From Desulfonatronum sp. SC1 (GTDB lineage: Bacteria; Desulfobacterota; Desulfovibrionia; Desulfovibrionales; Desulfonatronaceae): a DNA stretch of 44,279 nucleotides. This document shows, piece by piece, positions 16,631 to 25,600 of the stretch (positions are counted from its first letter, which is position 1; each line of letters begins with the position of its first letter). Below the pieces are notes generated by a model. The model made no database searches, was not told the DNA's origin, and saw only the letters and a list, made by a program, of their open reading frames with translations. The stretch covers positions 1 to 44,279 of the forward strand of contig NZ_PZKN01000033.1 in the NCBI RefSeq assembly GCF_003046795.1. The letters are read 5' to 3'. Both the position numbers and the translations under genes were made by a program.

Positions 16631-17723
16631 AAAAACTCCTGAAGGGCGCGATATGCGTGATCACACCGGTCTCGAACAGCTCGGTCGCCACCAGCTCGTA
16701 ATCCTGCTCTTCCAGCCGGCCCAGGGGGATGTTCCCGCCCTCGGGCAGGATGATGTCCCGCATCCGGGCCAGCATCCAGCGCTGATGCACCCGGTTGGTG
16801 GGCAGATTGGCCTCCTCGACGCGCCGCATGACCGCGTCCAGGGCCTCTTCCGGGTGGTCGAAGGCGTACAGCCAGCCTTCAAGGGAGGCCCGGACGAAAT
16901 CCCGGACCAGGTCCGGATCGGCGCGCACTAGGCTCTCCAGGCAGTACAGCCCGTCCTCCGGAAAATTGGCCCCGTAGTCGGCCAGGAAGAACACGCTCAG
17001 CTCGTTTTCATTGATCCCGGCATGGATGAGGGTGTTGTATTCGTTGTACCACATGGCCGAGGCCGCATCCACGCCGCCCAGCAGGAACAAATCCAGGGTG
17101 TAGCCTTGGGGGATGACGGTCACGTTCATGTGGTAGCGCCGGAAAAAAGCCAGGGGTTGGGCCTGGAAGTCCGGCCAGACCGAGACGCGTTTGCCGTCCA
17201 GGTCAATGGGCGAAAGGATGCCGCTGCTTTTTTTGGCCACCAGCATCAGGGCGGAACGCTGGACGATCTGCCCGATGTTGACTGCCGGAACACCTCGGGA
17301 ACGCAATTCCAGCCCCCCGGACAGGAACATGGAGGCGAACTCGGCCCGGCCCTGGGCCAGTGCCGGGCCGGCGGGATTGTCCGGACCGCCGCGCAGCAGC
17401 TCCACCTCCAGCCCCCGGCGAGCGTAAAACCCCTTGTCCTTGGCCACGTAGTACCCGGCGAATTGGGCTTGGGGCGACCAGTGGGGGATGAACCGGACAA
17501 GGCGTGAAGCCGTCTCTTCAGCCCTCGCCGCCTCCGGCACGATTGCGCACAACAGGCAGCACAGCAGTGCCGCGAGAGCCCGGAACGGCACCGAGGAAAG
17601 GACCGGGAAGAGCTGGACGAGGGGACGATGCAAGAGCGAAGAGCCCTGCCCGACAAAGACGCGTCGGTTCAGGGCGCGGGGCTGGATAGTGGGGCTTGAG
17701 AAAACGATCATGGCGAATTTCAT
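16605..17723 (-). CDS. NMT1/THI5-type periplasmic binding protein
   Basis: Residues following a signal segment (RALAALLCCLLCAIVPEAAR) read FIPHWSPQAQFAGYYVAKDK, then GFYARRGLEVELLRGGPDNP, the typical opening of NMT1/THI5-like ABC binding proteins that bind pyrimidine or similar heteroaromatic ligands. Later parts (ADYGANFPEDGLYCLESLV, VRDFVRASLEGWLYAFDHPE) also fit. No ABC permease or ATPase genes adjoin; instead the gene overlaps the start of the dCache-PP2C phosphatase, so it may deliver a ligand to that sensor rather than to a transporter. The ATG at 17723 leaves a long N-terminus (about 45 residues) before the hydrophobic stretch and has no good Shine-Dalgarno sequence, so a shorter start is possible. 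Confidence 0.82.
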   Translation of the reverse strand: MKFAMIVFSSPTIQPRALNRRVFVGQGSSLLHRPLVQLFPVLSSVPFRALAALLCCLLCAIVPEAARAEETASRLVRFIPHWSPQAQFAGYYVAKDKGFYARRGLEVELLRGGPDNPAGPALAQGRAEFASMFLSGGLELRSRGVPAVNIGQIVQRSALMLVAKKSSGILSPIDLDGKRVSVWPDFQAQPLAFFRRYHMNVTVIPQGYTLDLFLLGGVDAASAMWYNEYNTLIHAGINENELSVFFLADYGANFPEDGLYCLESLVRADPDLVRDFVRASLEGWLYAFDHPEEALDAVMRRVEEANLPTNRVHQRWMLARMRDIILPEGGNIPLGRLEEQDYELVATELFETGVITHIAPFRSFYDPRFSAE

Positions 17724-17797
17724 AGGTATGGTTTAGGCAGGAACAGAATGGAAAAAACATTGGCGAGCCAGCTGCCCGAAACGCATACAACCAACTG

Positions 17798-18268
17798 CTA
17801 CTCGTCAGCAACCTCATTCCAGATATCATAAGCCACTTTCCAGTTGCCGTCCGGCTGTTTTCGCAGGACCCACAGGTAGTTGCCCGAGTATGTCTGCTCT
17901 TCCCGGTTCAGGCGGTCGGCGTCGAGCCTGGAAAAGGTCGAGTGCAGCACGGCCCAGTCGCCCATCAACTGGATCGCGCCCGGATGCAGGGTGATGACCG
18001 TTCTCTTGTCCGTGAAACGATTGACGTAAAAGGCCTTGATGGCCTCTCTCCCGAGAATGGCTACCTGGCCGGCCGGCACCCAGACAGCGTCTTTGTCCAA
18101 CAGATCCGCCACGGCCAAGGCGTCGGACGCCATGGAGGCGGCATTGAAGTTCATTCGGACCGTGTCGATGGCCTCCAGGTTGTCCATCGCGTTAGACTGC
18201 GCACTCAAGCCCAGCAAAAGAAATATGGCCAAAGCCGAGGTTGCAAGCGAATTTTTGAGCCAAAGCAT
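17798..18268 (-). CDS. Secreted SnoaL/NTF2-like (DUF4440-type) protein
   Basis: A 156-residue protein with a signal peptide (SLATSALAIFLLLGLSAQSN) and one cone-shaped NTF2-like domain: NLEAIDTVRMNFNAASMASD, AVWVPAGQVAILGREAIKAF and YLWVLRKQPDGNWKVAYDIW are typical. These proteins bind small hydrophobic ligands or act as isomerase-like enzymes; no function can be assigned. AGGAGA precedes the ATG at 18268; a longer frame to 18442 runs into the end of the upstream gene. It lies 94 bases downstream of the alkyl-sulfatase-type gene and may be cotranscribed. Confidence 0.82.
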   Translation of the reverse strand: MLWLKNSLATSALAIFLLLGLSAQSNAMDNLEAIDTVRMNFNAASMASDALAVADLLDKDAVWVPAGQVAILGREAIKAFYVNRFTDKRTVITLHPGAIQLMGDWAVLHSTFSRLDADRLNREEQTYSGNYLWVLRKQPDGNWKVAYDIWNEVADE

Positions 18269-18362
18269 GATTGTTCTCCTTATGGTGGCTGTGAGAGGGA
18301 GTTTGTTGACGAAATCATCAACCGACCCACCAGGTCGACTTACCTGAGTGTTGAAAAAGTCC

Positions 18363-20369
18363 TTATCCACAGTCCTCATCCCGGGGCGTGACGATGGGAA
18401 ATAACGGGGCAAAGGTGTCCAGCAGGGACATGAAATCGACAAAGGCTTCGAGACGTCCGGTAAAGACGAGCAGGCCCCGGTCCTTGGCTTGTTCCATGGT
18501 CATCAGGCCCAGCATGATGGCGGCCAGGGTGGACTTGTTCAGCGTCAGACAGGCGTCGGGAGCGCCCAGGGGCTGACCGTAGTTGAGGACCGCGTTGTTC
18601 ACGGTCAGCCCGAAGGCGGCCTGGCTTCCCGGAGCCATGTCGGTGAAGGTGATGTTCAGGCCGATGGTCTTGCCCATGGCTTGCTGCCCGTTGAGCCGCA
18701 CGGCCAGGTAGTCGAAAAGCATATTTGGCGTCATGGCCCGGAGTACGTCCGGGCCTCTTGTGGCGCTGCCGCCGGGAATGTTCGGAATGCCGTCGCGCAA
18801 CTCCTGGGCGGCTTGCAGGTACACGGAGCGCCAGGGACCGGATTCAGCCTGGTAGCCCATCTGCTCAAAGGCGTCGGCCTGCAGCTCCCTGGCCTCCTGG
18901 TTGTCCGGGTTGGCGAAGACGACGTGCTTCAGAACCTCGGCCACCCAGCGGTATTCCCCTCGCGCAAAGTCGGCCCGGGCCCGCTGCACAATAGCCGCCT
19001 CGCCCCCCATGTACTCGACGTATTTGCGGGCTGCCGGGACCGGCGGTAGGTTGTTCAGATTAGCCGGGTTGCCGTCGTACCAGCCCATATAGCGTTGGTA
19101 AATGGCCCGGACATTATGTCTGAGGGTTCCGTAATAGCCGCGGGTGGACCAGTTTTGTTCCAACTCCGGAGGCAATTCCAGCATCTCGGCAATTTCCTCG
19201 CCCGTATAGCCCTTGTTCATCAGGTTGAGCGTCTGGTCGTGCATGTATTTGTAAACATCCCGGTGCTTCCTGAGCTTGTCCACGGCTCGGGCGTTGCCCC
19301 AGACCGGCCAGTGGTGGCTTTGGAAGACAACCTCCATTTCCGAACCGAATAGCTCAATGGCCTCGTTGAGATACCAGGCCCAGCCCAGGGCGTCCCGGAC
19401 CTGCGCGCCGCGCAGAGTGAGGATGTTGTGCATGGTGGAGGTCACGTTTTCGGCCATCCACATGGCCTTCTGATCCGGAAACCACGTGTTCATTTCCACC
19501 GGGGCCTCGGTGTCCGGGGTCATCTGGAAGACCATGCGCACCCCGTCGATGACCAGTTCCTGGCCCGTTGTCCCGATGGAAATCGTAGGGGGGATCAGAC
19601 TTTGGGAACCGGTGGAAGTGGTCATCCCCAGTCCGGACCCTACCCCGCCCTGGGCATTACGCGGCAGAAACGGCCCGAACATGTACATGGCCCGGCGGCT
19701 CATGGCGTTGCCGGCGATCACGTTCTCGCTGATCGCATGTTCCATAAACCCTTCCGGGGCCACAATGGGAATCCGCGCCGCGGTGGCCTCGTCCACGATG
19801 CCTCGCGCCCCGCCGTAGTGATCCACATGGGGGTGGCTGTAGATGATGCCGGTAATGGGGCGTTCTCCCAGATGGGTGGTAACCAGCTCCAACGCGGCGC
19901 GGGCCATCTCGGTGGTGATCAGCGGATCCATGACGATCCAGCCCGTATCGCCCTGGATGAAGGTAATGTTGGAAATGTCGTAGCCCCGGACCTGGTAGAT
20001 GCGATCCGTAACCTGGAACAGCCCGTAGAGCATGTTCAGCTGGGACATGCGCCACAGGCTTGGATTGACGGTGTCGGGAGCTTCGGCTTCCAGCGTGATG
20101 AACTGCTTGTAGCTCTCCAGATCCCAGACCAGTTTTCCGGTGGCGTCCCGGATGGTCAACGTCTCCGGGCGGCCAATGAACCCGCGTTGGGCATCCTCAA
20201 AGTCCTGCGTGTCGGCAAAAGGCAATTGTTGGTACACTGCGGCATTGGCCGCCCGGGTGACCTCGGTGGCCGGCTTGGGAGGGACGCGCGCAAAAGCAGG
20301 TCCACACGCCTGGGCAGCCGCCATGCCCATGGCCAACACCAACAAGAGGCATTTCCAGAAAATTTGCAT
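18363..20369 (-). CDS. Alkyl sulfatase-type metallo-beta-lactamase-fold hydrolase (SdsA1/BDS1-like)
   Basis: A 668-residue exported enzyme with a signal peptide ending near residue 27. The metallo-beta-lactamase domain has SHPHVDHYGG with His179, His181, Asp183 and His184 as zinc ligands. It is followed by the alkyl-sulfatase dimerisation region (GYTGEEIAEMLELPPELEQN, RGYYGTLRHNVRAIYQRYMG, GWYDGNPANL) and a C-terminal SCP2-like domain (FDYLAVRLNGQQAMGKTIGL). Length and order of domains match SdsA1, which releases sulfate from long-chain alkyl sulfates. The N-terminal QLPFADTQDFEDAQRGFIG is also family-typical. The start at 20369 has AAGGAG about six bases upstream. The two genes downstream and upstream are both exported proteins. 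Confidence 0.92.
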   Translation of the reverse strand: MQIFWKCLLLVLAMGMAAAQACGPAFARVPPKPATEVTRAANAAVYQQLPFADTQDFEDAQRGFIGRPETLTIRDATGKLVWDLESYKQFITLEAEAPDTVNPSLWRMSQLNMLYGLFQVTDRIYQVRGYDISNITFIQGDTGWIVMDPLITTEMARAALELVTTHLGERPITGIIYSHPHVDHYGGARGIVDEATAARIPIVAPEGFMEHAISENVIAGNAMSRRAMYMFGPFLPRNAQGGVGSGLGMTTSTGSQSLIPPTISIGTTGQELVIDGVRMVFQMTPDTEAPVEMNTWFPDQKAMWMAENVTSTMHNILTLRGAQVRDALGWAWYLNEAIELFGSEMEVVFQSHHWPVWGNARAVDKLRKHRDVYKYMHDQTLNLMNKGYTGEEIAEMLELPPELEQNWSTRGYYGTLRHNVRAIYQRYMGWYDGNPANLNNLPPVPAARKYVEYMGGEAAIVQRARADFARGEYRWVAEVLKHVVFANPDNQEARELQADAFEQMGYQAESGPWRSVYLQAAQELRDGIPNIPGGSATRGPDVLRAMTPNMLFDYLAVRLNGQQAMGKTIGLNITFTDMAPGSQAAFGLTVNNAVLNYGQPLGAPDACLTLNKSTLAAIMLGLMTMEQAKDRGLLVFTGRLEAFVDFMSLLDTFAPLFPIVTPRDEDCG

Positions 20370-20425
20370 ACGTTGCTCCTTCTGGTCAACGGTCAGAAAC
20401 CATTAAAAGTGCCGGTTCGCTCCAA

Positions 20426-22018
20426 TTACGGTCTTTGCAGCCTGAGATTTTTTGGCGCCAGAACCAGCGTTGAATCCGGCCCGCGTTGGGTGCCGGGGCG
20501 AATGTAATTCCGTTGCACGACTACGGCGTAACCACAGGCTGCGGCGGCTTCCGGCGAGCAGGGGGGGATCATGCTTTCTTTGACCGACAGGCAATGCCCA
20601 CCGGTCAGAGCTTCCAGGCCGGAACAATTCCGCGTGATGTAGTAGACGTAGAGCTTGTCGGCATTCCTGACCTTGCCCGCGTACTCCTGAGCCGTGTCCC
20701 GAAGCTGGGCGTCGTTGATGTTTGCGATGCCTTTCTTGAAAAGGGAATCGTTGATCGACACCCCCGTATATGATGCGTTTCCGGTTCGCGTGCCCAACGT
20801 CCCCACGACGGCGTAAACCTCTCCATTGTCCAAAGTAAGGGGGGGGCCCAAATGATATGTGGTGTCCTGCGTATCACCGAGACAATTCATTCCGATCTCG
20901 GTGCACAGCGGCCCGACAAGATTCATGGGAGGAACCTGTAAATCCTGAATAGTCGCTGAACGATCCGAACAGTCGGCCGCGGCGCAGGGCTGGCCCCACT
21001 TATGGCCGACCTCGGCCATAAGCCTGTTCATCTCAGGCTTCAACCAGTCCTCGCGATTCGCGGTTCTGTTTTGAAGGACCACCGGCGGGTAGGGGGCGGG
21101 GTTCCGGGTCTGGTTGGCGTCCCGGATACGGAGCACGGCGAGAGGTGGACTGTTTCTCCAGGTATCCGAACGCGTACCGGGTCTACCGGTATCGAACGGC
21201 ATGGAATAGCGCAGCAGGATCATGAAATCGTCGGCCTGTTCGTGGACCCCCGTCCGGACCGTGGGTGGCAGCGGCTCGGTAAAGACGTGCGCGTTGTCCG
21301 TTGCGCCGCGCCCCAGGGCCGCCCGGACCGCGGCGTCCATGTTCCTGTCCGGGGTGACGATGAAATAGCGCTCCTGATCAAAAGCAGCGCCGGACTGTCT
21401 TTCAATCACGACGTGGTTGATGCTGTTGCTCAGACTGGAAAAAATCTGAACACGCTTGGGGTTCTTGGGGATGGTCCCAAAGAAGGTTGGAAGTCGAAAA
21501 GGTGCAGTCGATGCCAAAAATTTGTACGGAAAGCTGTTCGTGTTATACGTTCCTTGGCGTGAAAAAAGATAGGTCTGAAATCCGAAATAGGCGGCTGGTG
21601 GAGGAAGAATGCCAAAGATGAGGATTGCTTCCGACCTGTCGAAGCGAAATGTCGCCCCATATCCATCCTTGCTTGGACCGAATGCATTATACGTCGCCGC
21701 GTCTCTGAACTCATTTTCCCAATACGGAACAGCGGGCAGCACATACGGGGCCGCCGGATTGTTTCCATAACAGTTTTCCATCACGCGATATGAATATTTG
21801 CAGTCGTCAATGGTATACAGCTTGAGGTAGCCACGCTGCACTTCATATCCTTGCTCCGTCAGATCAGATATCAGAAGCTGGGCCTTGTTTTCAATGAAAT
21901 CAGGGAGATTCCGGTGTTCCGAGGAGCTATCGCTGGTTAGACAGCCGCTGATGAAAAAGAGGGAACCAATCGTCAAAACCAGAAGACGTGTTCCACGAGC
22001 CAAAACGACGGAAATCAT
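20426..22018 (-). CDS. Unrecognised lipoprotein, 530 aa
   Basis: The N-terminus is a lipoprotein signal peptide with a good lipobox (SLFFISGC, Cys at about residue 26). The rest is hydrophilic with no membrane segment and I do not recognise a domain. It contains several Cys residues (YTIDDCKYSYRVMENCYGN, QPCAAADCSDRS, CTEIGMNCLGD, ITRNCSG, CSPEAAAACGY), which could form disulfides in the periplasm or at the surface. A G-rich Shine-Dalgarno-like run (GGGGGGG) lies just before the ATG at 22018. It sits 57 bases upstream of the alkyl-sulfatase-type gene and may be coexpressed with it. Confidence 0.75.
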   Translation of the reverse strand: MISVVLARGTRLLVLTIGSLFFISGCLTSDSSSEHRNLPDFIENKAQLLISDLTEQGYEVQRGYLKLYTIDDCKYSYRVMENCYGNNPAAPYVLPAVPYWENEFRDAATYNAFGPSKDGYGATFRFDRSEAILIFGILPPPAAYFGFQTYLFSRQGTYNTNSFPYKFLASTAPFRLPTFFGTIPKNPKRVQIFSSLSNSINHVVIERQSGAAFDQERYFIVTPDRNMDAAVRAALGRGATDNAHVFTEPLPPTVRTGVHEQADDFMILLRYSMPFDTGRPGTRSDTWRNSPPLAVLRIRDANQTRNPAPYPPVVLQNRTANREDWLKPEMNRLMAEVGHKWGQPCAAADCSDRSATIQDLQVPPMNLVGPLCTEIGMNCLGDTQDTTYHLGPPLTLDNGEVYAVVGTLGTRTGNASYTGVSINDSLFKKGIANINDAQLRDTAQEYAGKVRNADKLYVYYITRNCSGLEALTGGHCLSVKESMIPPCSPEAAAACGYAVVVQRNYIRPGTQRGPDSTLVLAPKNLRLQRP

Positions 22019-22230
22019 GTCGCCCCCCCCTTGATGTCTCTTTGATGTTGGAATGATCCAATAAATCAGCCTTTCAGGCCTGGGCTGCGTGGCCGATTAC
22101 CCATGCAGCAAGAGTAGCATAGCAAGCCAACATATCACAAACATATTAAAACGGGAAAATGCGAAAAAAATGGGGACGGCTCGATTCAGTCGAGCCACCC
22201 CCCATGCACATGCGATATGGACCAGGGCCG

Positions 22231-22420
22231 TTATTTCCGCGGACCGCCTTTGCGCGGAATCCTGACCGTGAACCGGGCTCCCTGTTCAATGTTCTCCACT
22301 TCGATGCTCCCGCCCATCCGCTCTTCCACCAGCTTTTTGGCGATACCCAGGCCCATGCCCGTGTGGTAGCGGCCCTTTTCGCTATAGAAGTCCACAAAAA
22401 TCTGTTCCAGGGGCCGGGAT
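22231..22420 (-). pseudogene. Duplicated 3' fragment of the histidine kinase gene
   Basis: The minus strand encodes RPLEQIFVDFYSEKGRYHTG, MGLGIAKKLVEERMGGSIEV and a tail ending KGGPRK, almost identical to the last 55 or so residues of the kinase at 32235. By eye the DNA identity is about 90 percent over 190 bases. Upstream of RPLEQ the similarity ends abruptly. Bases 22131-22175 also match 31988-32036, beyond the kinase stop. No promoter or start codon belongs to the fragment. It places a direct repeat on each side of the giant adhesin gene. Confidence 0.85.
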
Positions 22421-22540
22421 GGTTCATATTGCTGGCGAAACAGGTTGACACTTTTTTTCCGTAAAAATGGGGTTGGGCTGGTTTTCCCATGCTGAAAATT
22501 GTCAACCAATTGCGAACAATCCCCGCATTTGACTGCTGCC

Positions 22541-22581
22541 AAAAAAGTGAGCGGCCTCCGTGCGGTGTGCGGAGACCGCTC
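22541..22581 (-). terminator. Rho-independent terminator of the giant adhesin gene
   Basis: On the minus strand GAGCGGTCTCCG pairs with CGGAGGCCGCTC (one mismatch) around a 9-base loop, followed by ACTTTTTTGG. It lies about 80 bases downstream of the adhesin stop codon. Confidence 0.8.
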
Positions 22582-22663
22582 CATGTGGTATCATTGCAGG
22601 GGACAGTTCTGCCCGTTCTCCGTCCTTTGACGTTTCATGGCCCCGATAACGGGGCGACGTGAA

Positions 22664-25600
22664 CTACTCATCGCTCAACAGCAGCATCAACACGCCGGGA
22701 AGGCCGGCCGCCTTGCGGAAGTGGGCGGTCAGGTTCCGGTCGCGATGGGCCGGGAAGGTGTATTGGGCGTTGGTGGAGACAGGTATGCCGGCCTCGGTCC
22801 ATCTGGTGAAGATGTAGCCATTCCGGGCTGTTGCATGAACCGTCACGGGCTGGTCATGGTCGTATTCTCCGCCGCCGCTTACCGTGCCGCCCTGTTCCGG
22901 GTCCGCCAGGACCAAGATCTCGTAGGTCTCCTGGGCCTCGCTGAACATGGCCACGGGGTTGAGATTGCCCGTAACCGTGAAGGTGTACATTGGGTCCAGC
23001 GAAATCACGACCGAACCTGCCAGCCAGTGCGTAAACACCCAGCCAGTTGCCGCATTGGCCCGAACCATGGCTTGGCTGCCATGGACATGTACTCCGCCGC
23101 CGCTGACCGTACCACCCTCCACTGGAGAAGCCGTTGGCGTAATGGTGTATTCCTGATCAAATACGGCTTGCACCGTGCAGTTCGAGGTTATGGAACCCGT
23201 GGTATAGATGTTCTCGGCCAGGCTCCCATTACATCCGGAAACAGCACGGATCCTGAACCCGGCATTTGGTGTCACGGTGAACGTGGTGACAGTTCCGTGG
23301 GCGACGGTCCGGCTGGCCGGATCGATGTTTCCACCCGTGCCGGCGGTGCCGGATACTGTGTACGTTTGAAGCGTTGAAAACTGCTGATTCTCTCCATACG
23401 CCGTCCCTGCCGCATTCGTGGCAAAGGCACGCACATAATAGGTCGTGCCCGGAGTCAATCCGGTAATACTGGCAGTGAAGGCCCCGGTGGCCGTTGCTGC
23501 GCCCTTATCGTCGCAGGTGTCTGCCGTGGTCGGGTTTTCCGTGGTGGACCAGCACACACCGTGGGCCGTGGGGTTGAAACTGCCCAGGCTGGTCATGTTC
23601 CCGTTGCCCGTTGCCGTGGTTGAGCCGATGTCCGTTACGACGCCGGTGGTCACGGTGGAGGTGATGGCCGTCCACTGCGCCACCAGGGCTATGTTTTCCT
23701 CCGGCATGGTTGCCGGAACGGCCGGGTGCCAGCCGGCGAAGGTGTAGCCGGTGCGGGTTGGGTCGGCGGGTGCGGTCACCGGTGTGCCGGGGGTCTGGGT
23801 GATGGAGTCGATCAGGGTGCCGCCGGCGCTGAGAAAGGAAATGGTGTACTGGTTTGCGCTGAACGTGGCGGTTACAGTACACGATTCGGTAATCGCCCCA
23901 GTGCGATAGATGTTTCCGAGCCGTAATCCCTCGCAACCGGTGACCTCTGCAATGGAGTGTCCGGCGTCGGCGGTGACCGTAAAGCTGACCTCCTCCAGAT
24001 AGTCCGCGGTATGGGTTGTGGGACTGATGCTCCCGCCTTCTTCGGTGGTGCCGGTCACGGTGAAGGTTTCGCGTGCGACGAACTCCACCTCGCCCCCGTA
24101 TCCCGTGCCCGCGTCATTGGTGGCATAGGCCCGGACGTAATAGGTCGTGCCCGAGGTCAATCCGGTAATGCCGGCCGTGAAGGCCCCGGTGGCCGTGGCC
24201 TCCCCGCCTTCCGTGCACGTGGCGCTGCCAATGGCAGGGTTCCTGGTTGTGCTCCAGCACACGCCGTGCTGGCTGGGATCGGGAGCACCCAGGCTGGTGA
24301 TGTTGCCATGGCCCGTGGCCGTGGTCGGGGTGACGTCGGTCACTGCCTGGGTGGTCACCAGGGGAACGTCAGTCCGCGTTCCGCCCCTGAGATACGGGTA
24401 GCCGCTGTTGGTGACCCCGTCCATGGCCCAGATGCCGTCAAAATCCCACGCGGTTGTCAGCCCCTCGGTGGCAGTATCCGTGAAGGTGGCAATGCTTTGC
24501 ATCATTGCGGTGACTTTTCCGGTGGCGCCGATGCCCGAAACCTGGTTCGATGCCTCGCTGTCCCAGAAATTATCCGCATAGGTCGGATCATTGCCGTCAG
24601 CACCGACAAAACCGTTGGCCGTCAGGGCGTCGCCGTCCTCTACAAGCACCCTGCCGATGCTGAAACTGGTTGTGATTGTGCCACCCAGGTTCTGGCCGAA
24701 AAATCCGCCAAACGTCGTTCCGGTGAAGTCGCTCGCCCGGGTGACATCGCCGGTGGCGTAGCTGTCGGTCACGGAGCCCCCGTCGCTGTTGCCCAGCAGG
24801 CCGCCGGCCCGGCTGTTTGCCGTAACCGTCCCAGTGGCGTAGCTGCTTGTAATGTCGCCCGAACTCCTTCCCACCAGCCCGCCGACCCGGCTGGTTCCCG
24901 TAATCGTCGCGGTGGCGTGGCTGTCCGCGATGGCGCTGAAATTGCGGCCCACCAGACCGCCGACGGCAGTGGATCCTGTTACTGTTCCGGTGACGAAGCT
25001 GTTGGCAATGGATCCTTGGTTCTGTCCCACCAGGCCGCCGACCCGCTGATTCCCGGTGACATTCACGTTGGTCAGGCCGAGATTCCTGATGAGGGAGTTT
25101 TGCGTGACTCCGAACAGCCCCCGCTCATGGTCGTCGGGCCGGTTGATGAACAACGCGTCGATGGTATGACCGTCGCCGTCGTAGAGGCCGCTGAACGGGA
25201 TCGAGATGTTTCCGATGGGCGTCCAGTCGCCGTCGGCCCAGCCGTTGGTGGCAGCGGCGTTGATGTTGGCAGTCTGCCGGTAGTGCGCGGCCCAGCGTTC
25301 ATTCTGGTCCGGAGACGGCACCTTGTCATTGGAAGCCGTGATCCAGTTGAGGTCTTCCAGCGTGGCGATCAGGTAGGGCTCTTCCGACGTGCCAGCCCCA
25401 GCGGGTTGCGTGATGTTGGTCGTCCATTTGGCCAGGAGCGTGGTGGCTTCGGTCCGATCCCAGGTTCGGGCGCTGGCCATGGCCGCCGTGTAGTATTGGG
25501 TGTCCTCGTCGTTGAGATCGAGGAAGTAGCCGCCAAAGGTGTGTCCGACCCAGGTGGGGGCCGTGGCTGCCGGCATGGCTGCATCGAAGGTGGCGGTGAC

